Source: Lachnospiraceae bacterium | GTDB lineage: Bacteria; Bacillota; Clostridia; Lachnospirales; Lachnospiraceae | Direction: 5' to 3' | Assembly (NCBI GenBank): GCA_009774215.1 | Contig: VSNH01000058.1 | Span: 1 to 20,452 of the forward strand | DNA: 20,452 nt | In this document: one piece after another, positions 15,071 through 20,452 of the stretch | Position numbering within the stretch: position 1 is the stretch's first letter | Layout of the letters: each line of letters starts with the position of its first letter | Position numbers and translations under genes: made by a program | The notes under the pieces: model-generated | The model's input: the letters and a program-made list of their open reading frames with translations, nothing else | Told to the model about the DNA's origin: nothing | Databases searched by the model: none

Positions 15071-15098
15071 TTGACAAATCATGCTCAAGTGGTATAAT
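15071..15098 (+). promoter_or_regulatory. Consensus promoter P2 of the U-poor RNA
   Basis: A perfect TTGACA (15071-15076), 16-base spacer and perfect TATAAT (15093-15098) with an extended TGG before the -10. It is preceded by about 50 bases of A/T tracts like an UP element. It is the strongest promoter by eye in the window. Start expected near 15105. Confidence 0.8.
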
Positions 15099-15190
15099 AA
15101 ACTCATAAAGAAACACTTCACATAGATAAACTAAAAGAAAGCGAGGTACGGTCCACCAAAAACTTAAAGTAACACATCAGGGAACTACAA

Positions 15191-15280
15191 GTGAATAGGA
15201 GACCACTGAAAAAGACGAGCGGAATCGAGTACATGGTTGGGGATGGCGAATCGAAAAGAATCCCGGGAAAGCTCCCATAG
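15191..15280 (+). CDS. Possible 29-residue peptide inside the U-poor RNA
   Basis: GTG start six bases after AGGGAA (15179-15184), coding for a basic peptide beginning MNRRPLKKTSGIEYMVGDGE and ending RIPGKLP before TAG. An internal ATG at 15233 is in the same frame. No family is recognised, and T-poor sequence makes short frames likely by chance, so this is only a candidate for a dual-function RNA. Confidence 0.2.
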   Translation: MNRRPLKKTSGIEYMVGDGESKRIPGKLP

Positions 15281-15429
15281 AAGAAGAGAAGAGAGCGGAT
15301 GATGGAAAAGAGAAGAAATCCGAAGGGAGAGAGGGAACAGACGCCACAGTATCAGAGATACGAGAGAAGAGATGGAAAGAGGACGTGAGGGAAAAGACGG
15401 AGGTAAGGGCCATTGGACAGTGAGTTTTA

Positions 15430-15483
15430 GAGACGGGTATTGATTCCTTAGAGAATGGATACCCGTTTCGCTTTGTTTTTTTT
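15430..15483 (+). terminator. Terminator of the U-poor RNA
   Basis: ACGGGTAT (15433-15440) pairs with ATACCCGT (15459-15466). A further ATTC/GAAT pairing lies inside, and T-rich sequence including eight T in a row follows (to 15483). Confidence 0.8.
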
Positions 15484-15524
15484 ACATTTTTCTTATACGA
15501 ATCTTAATAAAATCGGGGTGGCTT

Positions 15525-15564
15525 TTCCACAAAAAATAGGTTATAGTATACTTATGCATACTAT
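15525..15564 (+). promoter_or_regulatory. Promoter and inverted repeat before the GH3 gene
   Basis: TTCCAC (15525-15530), a 16-base spacer and TATACT (15547-15552). An imperfect inverted repeat, AGTATAC-TTAT-GCATACT (15545-15562), covers the -10 and start site and may be an operator. The -35 is weak. Confidence 0.45.
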
Positions 15565-15617
15565 ATCTTGTATGATGCGCATTTTGAGAGCGTGAAATAC
15601 GAAAACTGTCAGGATAA

Positions 15618-17105
15618 ATGATTTCAGAAAGGACATGGTTACAGTCGATGGGAAAACCGCATAAGAGAAGAAGGGGATATTCGGACGAGGAGCTTGATGA
15701 GGAAGAGACGGAATTGGAGGAAGAAGAGGACGAGGAAGAGATAGAGGATGAGGAAGATGACGAAGACGAGGAAGATGACGAAGACGAGGAGTGGGATGAA
15801 GATGAACGCCGCGCATACAGACGCAGACGCAGGATTCGTAATCAGGTGATCGTCTATCTGGTAATCGCACTTCTGGCGGTGGGTGTCGCCGCGGGCGGCA
15901 TCGCAGTTGGAAGAAAGGCGGCTTCTTTCGTGAAACAAAAAAAACAGGCGGCGGAGGAAAAGAAGGCGAAGGAAGAGGCAGCTGCGCAGGAGCCGCCGGA
16001 GGAAGAGATGGTTATTGATACGCCGGAACCTACGGAGGAAGAGCCGGAGGAGGAAGAAGATATTTTGGGTGGACTGGCAGAGTCCTATTATTCAGAAATG
16101 TCTATGGAAGATAAGGTGGCAGGTCTCTTTATGGTGACGCCGGAGGCGATCACGGGTGTAAGGACGGCGACTCAGGCCGGAGACGGCACACAGGAAGCCT
16201 TAAATCAATATGCGGTGGGCGGACTGATCTACTTTAGCCATAATATTCTGGATAAGGAGCAGATCTCAACGATGCTTTCCAGTACGGCATCCAAGAGCAA
16301 TTACCCGATTTTTCTTGCCGTGGACGAGGAGGGCGGTGATGTCAGCAGGGTCGCCAACAGTAAGGTTGAGGTGACCAAGGTGGAGGACATGGCCTCAATC
16401 GGCGCAGGAGGAGACGCTTCCCAGGCGGTCGAGGCGGGAACGACGATTGGTTCTTATCTGAATGAGATTGGCTTTAATGTGGACTTTGCGCCGGTTGCGG
16501 ATGTGGCCGGGGAAGGCAGCGTGCTTGGAAACCGTTCCTTTGGCGCAGACCCTCAGATGGTGGGCGAGATGGTTACCGGTGCGGTGAACGGAATCGAGGG
16601 GACGGGCGTGAGCGCCTGCCTGAAGCATTTTCCGGGGCTGGGCAGCACTTCTGAGGATACCCATGACGGCAGGGTGGAGATTACAAAGTCGCTGGAGGAA
16701 ATGCGGGCTTCGGATTTTGTGCCTTTTTCCGCAGGTATAGAAGCCGGGGCGGATTTTGTGATGGTGAGCCATGCCACGGCGCCTGCACTGGACGAAGACA
16801 ATGTGCCGAGTTCCCTGTCGAAAAAGGTGATTACCGATATTCTGCGGGGAGAGCTGGGATTTGAGGGCGTGGTCATTACGGATGCGCTGGATATGACGGC
16901 GATTACGGATTATTATACGCCCGAGGAGGCGGCGGTGATGGCGCTGGAGGCCGGAGCGGATATGCTGCTTATGCCGGAGGATTTTGAAAAGGCGTACAAT
17001 GCGGTGCTTGCAGCGGTGCAGGACGGGACGCTTTCGGAGGAGCGGATCAACGAGTCCCTGAATCGGATTTACCGTGTGAAGTGCGCGGGGAAACTGGACA
17101 ATTAG
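15618..17105 (+). CDS. Membrane-anchored GH3 glycosidase (NagZ-like) with acidic cytoplasmic tail
   Basis: A protein of up to 495 residues. Residues 1-20 are basic (KPHKRRRGY), about 24-65 almost pure Asp/Glu, then RRAYRRRRRIRN. One transmembrane helix follows (VIVYLVIALLAVGVAAGGIA, about 77-98), then a Lys/Glu/Pro linker to residue 155. The GH3 domain fills the rest: FLAVDEEGGDVSRV, FNVDFAPVADV, NRSFGADPQMV, KHFPG (336-340) followed by EDTH, whose D347 and H349 form the NagZ acid/base dyad, and GVVITDALDM with nucleophile D422. NagZ-type enzymes remove beta-N-acetylglucosamine from muropeptides or glycoconjugates. Here the catalytic part would face outside (inferred from the positive-inside rule). 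Length beyond the common 340 residues is due to the tail and linker. ATG 15618 has AGGA close by; ATG 15648 (MGKPHKRRR) is equally plausible with AAAGGA at longer spacing. Confidence 0.87.
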   Translation: MISERTWLQSMGKPHKRRRGYSDEELDEEETELEEEEDEEEIEDEEDDEDEEDDEDEEWDEDERRAYRRRRRIRNQVIVYLVIALLAVGVAAGGIAVGRKAASFVKQKKQAAEEKKAKEEAAAQEPPEEEMVIDTPEPTEEEPEEEEDILGGLAESYYSEMSMEDKVAGLFMVTPEAITGVRTATQAGDGTQEALNQYAVGGLIYFSHNILDKEQISTMLSSTASKSNYPIFLAVDEEGGDVSRVANSKVEVTKVEDMASIGAGGDASQAVEAGTTIGSYLNEIGFNVDFAPVADVAGEGSVLGNRSFGADPQMVGEMVTGAVNGIEGTGVSACLKHFPGLGSTSEDTHDGRVEITKSLEEMRASDFVPFSAGIEAGADFVMVSHATAPALDEDNVPSSLSKKVITDILRGELGFEGVVITDALDMTAITDYYTPEEAAVMALEAGADMLLMPEDFEKAYNAVLAAVQDGTLSEERINESLNRIYRVKCAGKLDN

Positions 17106-17118
17106 ATACAAATAATAT

Positions 17119-17157
17119 AAAAGGCGGGAACACTGCATGGCAGGGGGCCCGCCTTTT
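17119..17157 (+). terminator. Terminator after the GH3 gene
   Basis: AAAAGGCGGG (17119-17128) pairs perfectly with CCCGCCTTTT (17148-17157), GC-rich core with a T tail. Confidence 0.85.
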
Positions 17158-17203
17158 GTGCGTATAAGCAGAGACAGAGAGCCTTTTTATGTACGGCTCT
17201 GTG

Positions 17204-17242
17204 ACAAAGGTTGACTTTGTTATATATTAATTATATAATATA
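17204..17242 (+). promoter_or_regulatory. Promoter and candidate PadR operators
   Basis: TTGACT (17211-17216), a 17-base spacer and a perfect TATAAT (17234-17239). Two inverted repeats overlap it: ACAAAG (17204-17209) with CTTTGT (17215-17220) across the -35, and TATATTA (17223-17229) with TAATATA (17236-17242) across the -10. The gene downstream is a PadR repressor, so autoregulation is likely. The leader is over 100 bases. Confidence 0.65.
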
Positions 17243-17362
17243 CTTAGCAATACAAAGCATTAAAAGTAGCGTATCCCACAATTTTACATACAGGATTGGC
17301 GTTTGTGTATTACCGGTGGCGAAATTGGTGAAATGATAGAATAGGCGGAAATGAAGGGCATT

Positions 17363-17698
17363 ATGAATGATAAATATGAAAGGCAAATGAAGAAGGGTGT
17401 TTTGGATATGCTTGTCCTAAGAATGCTGAAAACTGAGGTTAAGTACGGATATCAGATTATTCAGGAGTTGAGGGAGAAGAGCGGAGAAATATTTTTGCTG
17501 AAGGACGGTACGCTATATCCGATCCTTTACCGGCTGGAGGACGATGGTCTGGTGGTGAGCAGGTGGAGCGAGGCTGTGGGGAAACAGGTGCCAAGAAAGT
17601 ATTATGAAATTACCGAAGAGGGGAAAAGGGCGCTTGCTGAAATAGTGGAAGTCTGGAAACGGATTTCCGATGGGGTAGGAAAAATTATGGAGGATTAG
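17363..17698 (+). CDS. PadR-family transcriptional regulator
   Basis: A protein of 111 residues from ATG 17363, or 115 from ATG 17351, with the PadR winged helix: MKKGVLDMLVLRMLKTEVKYGYQIIQELREK, then FLLKDGTLYPILYRLEDDGLVVSRW, and PRKYYEITEEGKRALAEIVEVWKRI. PadR proteins bind palindromes in their own promoters and respond to small molecules or membrane stress. The short C-terminal helix for dimer formation is present. AAGGG at 17354-17358 favours the shorter start, which also matches the family. It is followed three bases later by the HAAS-domain gene. This PadR-HAAS pairing is common in Firmicutes and points to control of the downstream membrane proteins by autorepression. Confidence 0.92.
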   Translation: MNDKYERQMKKGVLDMLVLRMLKTEVKYGYQIIQELREKSGEIFLLKDGTLYPILYRLEDDGLVVSRWSEAVGKQVPRKYYEITEEGKRALAEIVEVWKRISDGVGKIMED

Positions 17699-17701
17699 GC
17701 A

Positions 17702-18349
17702 ATGGATGAAAAAAGGTATGTAAACGCCGTTGCGAGAAAACTTAAATGCGGTGGAAAAAGAAAAAGAGAGATCAAAAGGCAGCTTCTGGCAGATATTCAG
17801 GCGCGGAAAAATCAGGGGGAACGACTGGAAGATATTATTTCCCGGATGGGTAAGGCGGAGGAAATTGCGGACGGCTTTAACGAAAATATTTCAGTGGAGG
17901 AGCAGAAGCGGTATGCCGGAAACAGAGTGCTGAAAATTGCAATTCCCATTGCACTGGCGCTGTTTTTCCTTGGCATGGCGGTATACTGGCTGTTTCCGAA
18001 AACTGTGGATATAGAGAAGAGCAGAAATTTTGATAAAGAGGAAGTCGAAGTGGCCATAAAGGAGACGATTGAGCTGCTGGATGCGGAAGAGTATGCCGCG
18101 TTACAGGAGAATGCCATTCCACAGATGCAGTCGTTTTTGAATGCGGAGACGAGAGAAAGTATGCGGAAAACGCTGTCCGACGACTGGGGAGAACGAAAGA
18201 AGTTTGGCGCGGTGTATATGGCGGAAGTGATACAGGGAAACAAGCATTTGGCGGTTGGGGAGATGACGGTTACCTATGAAAACGTGAGTGTCACCTACAG
18301 GCTGTCGTACGACGAAGATTTGCGTTTAGCGGGAATTTATGTGAGGTAG
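17702..18349 (+). CDS. HAAS-domain membrane protein with DUF3887-like C-terminus
   Basis: A 215-residue protein. Residues 1-65 are an N-terminal HAAS-like helical domain (RYVNAVARKLKCGGKRKREI, LLADIQARKNQGERLEDIIS, RMGKAEEIADGFNEN), the domain commonly encoded next to PadR regulators. One transmembrane helix follows (LKIAIPIALALFFLGMAVYW, about 79-98). Residues 105-215 form an outside domain (LLDAEEYAALQENAIPQMQS and ending RLSYDEDLRLAGIYVR) that looks like DUF3887. GGAGG at 17689-17693 sets the ATG. It starts three bases after padR and ends four bases before the next gene, so it belongs to that operon. The molecular role is unknown; HAAS proteins are thought to pass a membrane signal to PadR, which is inference. 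Confidence 0.78.
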   Translation: MDEKRYVNAVARKLKCGGKRKREIKRQLLADIQARKNQGERLEDIISRMGKAEEIADGFNENISVEEQKRYAGNRVLKIAIPIALALFFLGMAVYWLFPKTVDIEKSRNFDKEEVEVAIKETIELLDAEEYAALQENAIPQMQSFLNAETRESMRKTLSDDWGERKKFGAVYMAEVIQGNKHLAVGEMTVTYENVSVTYRLSYDEDLRLAGIYVR

Positions 18350-18353
18350 GATT

Positions 18354-18701
18354 ATGGCAGAAATTATTTTTTCAGCAGTCGTGCTGCTGTTCTGTGCAAG
18401 TCCCCTTATTATTCTCGGGATTGTGCAGTATCGGAGCAAAGAGCCGGTCGGGTTCTGGGCGGGTAAGGAGCCGCCCCGGAAAGAGGAGATCACGGATGTG
18501 GGTGCTTATAATCGGAAGCATGGTCTGATGTGGATTTTATATGGGCTGGGTCTTATTGTCTGTTATGTGTGCGGAATGCCCTTTGGAGGGCTTGTTGCAG
18601 CGTATTTGTGTATGGCGGAGGTGTTTGGCGGTCTTCTTGGGATGGCTGCATATCATAACAGGCTGAACCGCATGTATGATAGCAAGCGGGGGCATAAGTG
18701 A
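18354..18701 (+). CDS. Small three-helix membrane protein, unknown function
   Basis: A 115-residue protein with three hydrophobic segments, about residues 4-24 (IIFSAVVLLFCASPLIILGI), 57-74 and 77-97. A conserved-looking loop between the first two reads FWAGKEPPRKEEITDVGAYNRKHG. This resembles the small membrane proteins (DUF3784-like) that often accompany SdpI-type genes, though I cannot name the family with certainty. GAGGTAGG at 18343-18350 is the ribosome site. Its stop TGA overlaps the ATG of the SdpI gene by one base, which implies translational coupling and a shared role of the two membrane proteins. Confidence 0.7.
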   Translation: MAEIIFSAVVLLFCASPLIILGIVQYRSKEPVGFWAGKEPPRKEEITDVGAYNRKHGLMWILYGLGLIVCYVCGMPFGGLVAAYLCMAEVFGGLLGMAAYHNRLNRMYDSKRGHK

Positions 18702-19072
18702 TGGGATTCTGGATCTTCATGACTGTCAGCAATCTAATATTGCCGGTGCTGATGATTGTTCTGGGGAAGGTATTTATAAAAAAACCGCCAACACAGATTA
18801 ATGGCTTTTACGGTTATCGGACGCGGAGATCAATGAAAAATCAGGCTGCGTGGGATTTTTCTCATTTATATTGCGGAAAACTGTGGCGGAAGATGGGGTG
18901 GTTTATGCTGCCTGTGTCAATGATTGTGATGATTCCGGCATTTGGAAAGAGTGATGATATTGTGGGCGCAGTGGGTGGGGTGGTGGTAACAGCGGAATGT
19001 ATGGTAATGCTTGTGTCGATTCTGCTGACAGAAAAAGCGCTGGCGAAACAATTTGATGAAGAGATAAAATAG
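18701..19072 (+). CDS. SdpI-family membrane protein
   Basis: A 123-residue protein with three hydrophobic segments (about 4-26, 66-84 and 89-110) and the SdpI-family signature between the first two: PPTQINGFYGYRTRRSMKNQ followed by AAWDFSHLYCGKLW (Asn34, Tyr39, Arg40, Thr41). In Bacillus subtilis SdpI gives immunity to the SDP toxin and also signals to an ArsR-type repressor; most homologues are orphan proteins of unknown function. ATG 18701 is preferred over GTG 18698 because it overlaps the upstream stop (TGATG). It is the last gene of the PadR operon. An A run follows within 10 bases, at the base of the structured element. No toxin gene is seen nearby, so immunity is not shown. Confidence 0.82.
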   Translation: MGFWIFMTVSNLILPVLMIVLGKVFIKKPPTQINGFYGYRTRRSMKNQAAWDFSHLYCGKLWRKMGWFMLPVSMIVMIPAFGKSDDIVGAVGGVVVTAECMVMLVSILLTEKALAKQFDEEIK

Positions 19073-19076
19073 GAAT

Positions 19077-19186
19077 AAAAAAAGCGCGAGACGGGACTCG
19101 AATACACTCACCACTTGGGGAACTAATTGTGTATTGGAGAGACACAACTCGCTTGCTGAAGCTTTGAGTTGTCAGACAATTCGCGC
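19077..19186 (-). ncRNA. Three-way-junction structured element; candidate small RNA or att site
   Basis: Outer helix GCGCGA (19084-19089) with TCGCGC (19181-19186) encloses two hairpins: AATACAC (19101-19107) with GTGTATT (19129-19135), and ACAACTC (19144-19150) with GAGTTGT (19166-19172) plus an inner GCTT/AAGC. Read on the minus strand it ends in seven T (19083-19077), like a small RNA closed by its own terminator. Its minus-strand 3' end, TTCGAGT-CCCGT-CTCGCGC, has the exact 7-5-7 layout of a tRNA T-loop, T-stem strand and acceptor strand, but no partner T-stem and no CCA, so it is not an intact tRNA. It lies between the SdpI operon and the mobile-element initiator gene. The strand and function are uncertain. 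Confidence 0.4.
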
Positions 19187-19202
19187 GAGACCGGAAAGGG
19201 GT

Positions 19203-19231
19203 CTACCCCCGGTATAGTAATACGGGGGTAG
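19203..19231 (+). other. oriT / replication-nick-like GC hairpin
   Basis: CTACCCCC (19203-19210) pairs with GGGGGTAG (19224-19231). A further GTAT (19212-19215) / ATAC (19220-19223) pairing lies inside, leaving the loop AGTA. It lies 18 bases before the Rep_trans start. ICEBs1 and Tn916 origins of transfer are similar C-run/G-run hairpins recognised by relaxases of this same family, and pT181-type nick sites also lie in hairpin loops containing AATA. The identity as nick site is inferred. Confidence 0.6.
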
Positions 19232-19248
19232 TAAATACAAGGTGTGCC

Positions 19249-20328
19249 ATGTACGGAAACTCTGAACGGTTAAACAATTCTTTGAAAGTATCTATAGACT
19301 GGATCGCATTCACATCTACGATCATCACGGAAGTATCTGAAATGATTTCCTTCCTGGGATATACAAACGAAGATTTTCTGCTCCTGCCGCGGGGAGCAAA
19401 CGGCTATAAGAAGATGCACAGGCTGGAGAGTGCCCCGGTAACTATCCTGTCAGACGGTAACGAGGATATGGGCATCCATGTTGTGATCAGCGGCACGGCG
19501 ATCCCGGATCTGCTGAAACATTTCCGCGCATCCATCACAAGTGACACGCCCTTTTCTGCAGATGTGGTCTCCCTCAGTGACTTCGATAACAGTATCATGG
19601 TCGAGTTTCTGCAGCAGGTTCGGCGTCTGGGATGGCTCACCCGGTTTGACCTGGCGGTAGACGACATGGGCGCACAGTATTTCATGCTGGACGATGTGAA
19701 GGGATTTCTGGATCGGCAGGAAGTGGTCAGCAAGTTTCGGGTATACAAGGACGTCCGGGAAGCGACCTTTGCCAACGAGAAAACAGGGCACACTATCTAT
19801 TTCGGATCGCGGCAGAGCGAGGTGATGCTCCGTGTGTATGACAAACAGCTTGAACAGAACCAGAAAGCGGCGGACGGGGAAGTGTTGGAAGACCCTTGGG
19901 TAAGGTGGGAGATAGAACTCAAGAACGACCGGGCGAACATAGCTGCAGATTACCTGATTCAAAGAAAGCAGCTCGGTGAGATCATTATGGAAATTTTAAA
20001 TAACTATGTCCGGCTGATAGTGCAGGACGACTCCAACCGTTCACGCTGCTCCGCGCACCCGCTCTGGGAAAAGTTTGTCGGAGCAGTGGGCAAGCTGCGG
20101 CTGTATGTGGAATCCGTGCAGAAAACGATAGACGAGAAGAAACGGTGGTTGATCCGTCAATGCCTCCCCACGATCGCAGGCGTGATCATCGCGGACGGCG
20201 GCAGCTTCGACATCATCACCCAGCATTTCGATGATGCGGTAGCGCGCATGAGCACCAGTATGCAGCATTTGGTCTCGGAGAAGAACCCGGGATGGATGAC
20301 TGACTACGATGCAGCGTATGCGTTTTAG
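19249..20328 (+). CDS. Rep_trans (PF02486) replication initiator / MobT-NicK-like relaxase
   Basis: A 359-residue protein of the replication-initiation-factor family that includes pT181 RepC, ICEBs1 NicK and Tn916 Orf20. These nick one DNA strand through a catalytic tyrosine and start rolling-circle replication or transfer. Visible features are the N-terminal strand VSIDWIAFTSTI, HVVISGTAIPDLL, LGWLTRFDLAVDDMGAQYF (metal-site acidic residues), ATFANEKTGHTIYFGSRQSE and MLRVYDKQLEQN, where the YDK Tyr is the likely nucleophile, then WVRWEIELKNDRANIAADYL. The length fits the family. AAGGTG at 19239-19244 precedes ATG. It begins 18 bases after an oriT-like hairpin. No integrase or coupling ATPase is in the window, so the element is cut off at the right edge. 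It marks the start of a mobile element next to chromosomal genes. Confidence 0.85.
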   Translation: MYGNSERLNNSLKVSIDWIAFTSTIITEVSEMISFLGYTNEDFLLLPRGANGYKKMHRLESAPVTILSDGNEDMGIHVVISGTAIPDLLKHFRASITSDTPFSADVVSLSDFDNSIMVEFLQQVRRLGWLTRFDLAVDDMGAQYFMLDDVKGFLDRQEVVSKFRVYKDVREATFANEKTGHTIYFGSRQSEVMLRVYDKQLEQNQKAADGEVLEDPWVRWEIELKNDRANIAADYLIQRKQLGEIIMEILNNYVRLIVQDDSNRSRCSAHPLWEKFVGAVGKLRLYVESVQKTIDEKKRWLIRQCLPTIAGVIIADGGSFDIITQHFDDAVARMSTSMQHLVSEKNPGWMTDYDAAYAF

Positions 20329-20420
20329 TGAATCTGTACAGCTGGAAGCCTGTCATGCACTCCGATCTGACCCGCAGCGGAAGCATCCGGTTGTGCAGAT
20401 GTGACAAAAACATACAGGTT

Positions 20421-20449
20421 TTGCCAATTCCGATAAGATGTGATATGCT
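20421..20449 (+). promoter_or_regulatory. Promoter for a gene beyond the window
   Basis: TTGCCA (20421-20426), a 17-base spacer and TATGCT (20444-20449) with extended TGA before it. The downstream gene lies outside the window. Bases 20329-20420 hold no other recognisable feature. Confidence 0.5.
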
Positions 20450-20452
20450 TGT

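Larger units (their letters stand above)
15105..15483 (+). ncRNA. Candidate non-coding RNA, purine-rich and U-poor
   Basis: A transcription unit of about 375 bases defined by the consensus promoter at 15071-15098 and a strong terminator at 15430-15483. It has no convincing protein gene. By hand count, bases 15121-15420 contain 34 T in 300, and 15241-15420 only 16 in 180; the second half is mostly GAGAAGAGA-like purine runs. Small hairpins are seen, such as GTATC-aga-GATAC (15349-15361), GGGA-aag-CTCCC (15265-15276) and the terminator stem. Open frames exist on both strands, as expected when T is rare. The 78-residue minus frame has no ribosome site, and the plus frame at 15199-15423 has no standard start codon. 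I checked tmRNA, RNase P RNA, SRP RNA and 6S RNA hallmarks by memory and found none. A 29-residue GTG-started frame (15191-15280) is the best coding alternative. Confidence 0.5.

Noticed and set aside
15177..15413. 78-residue minus-strand open frame in the U-poor region
   Set aside because: Ser/Phe-rich product that simply reflects the purine-rich opposite strand; no ribosome site or promoter on the minus strand.
15199..15423. Plus-strand open frame of about 75 codons in the U-poor region
   Set aside because: No ATG, GTG or TTG start near its beginning; stop codons need T, which is rare here, so an open frame is expected by composition.
16395..17138. 247-residue minus-strand open frame
   Set aside because: Antisense shadow of the GH3 gene; His/Arg-rich, low-complexity product with no ribosome site.
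19084..19186. An intact tRNA gene on the minus strand
   Set aside because: The T-loop and acceptor strings fit, but there is no T-stem partner, no anticodon arm of normal size and no CCA or plausible discriminator.
1..20452. CRISPR arrays, rRNA genes and insertion sequences
   Set aside because: No regularly spaced repeats, rRNA sequence or transposase-type open frame was seen on either strand.

Overview
The window looks like chromosome from a gut-type Lachnospiraceae/Clostridia bacterium. GC is moderate, Shine-Dalgarno sites are strong (GGAGG, AAAGGAG), sigma-A promoters are clear, and the gene families are typical of that group: DUF1653, PF06189 nucleotidase, HAAS/PadR/SdpI operon, LUD protein, hydrogenase-type iron-sulfur chemoreceptor. 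Species cannot be fixed from the sequence alone.

Layout, left to right. (1) 1-2100: 3' end of holA, then thrH, a small PGDYG-like gene, a terminator and a small membrane-anchored protein. (2) 2097-5769: an SOS-type promoter with two GAAC-N4-GTTC boxes precedes a DUF1653 gene and a cN-I-like 5'-nucleotidase. A structured intergenic element follows, then one gene that joins a complete SfsA nuclease domain to a complete MutY glycosylase. (3) 5893-7758: a GT2 glycosyltransferase converging on a PAP2-type membrane phosphatase. (4) 8085-12011: glyA, a second copy of the structured element, hom and lysC. Together with thrH these cover the aspartate-to-homoserine-phosphate route plus serine/glycine interconversion. 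(5) 12149-14810: a soluble ferredoxin / [FeFe]-hydrogenase-like / chemoreceptor fusion converging on a LUD-domain gene. (6) 14811-15617: an 807-base stretch without a convincing protein gene. It holds inverted repeats, two tandem consensus promoters, a purine-rich and strikingly U-poor transcript region, and a strong terminator. I read it as a non-coding RNA gene of about 375 nt that I do not recognise. (7) 15618-19072: a membrane-anchored GH3 enzyme with a very acidic cytoplasmic tail, then a PadR / HAAS-DUF3887 / membrane protein / SdpI operon. (8) 19077-20452: a three-way-junction structured element, an oriT-like GC hairpin and a Rep_trans (PF02486) initiator/relaxase, marking one end of a mobile element that runs off the window.

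The observations most worth following up are: the U-poor RNA with its doubled promoters; the element present in two copies whose closing helix shows compensatory base changes; the LexA-box promoter ahead of a nucleotide-pool gene and a nuclease-glycosylase fusion; and the small structured RNA or attachment site beside the oriT-like hairpin. All assignments rest on reading motifs by eye. No database search or folding program was run.
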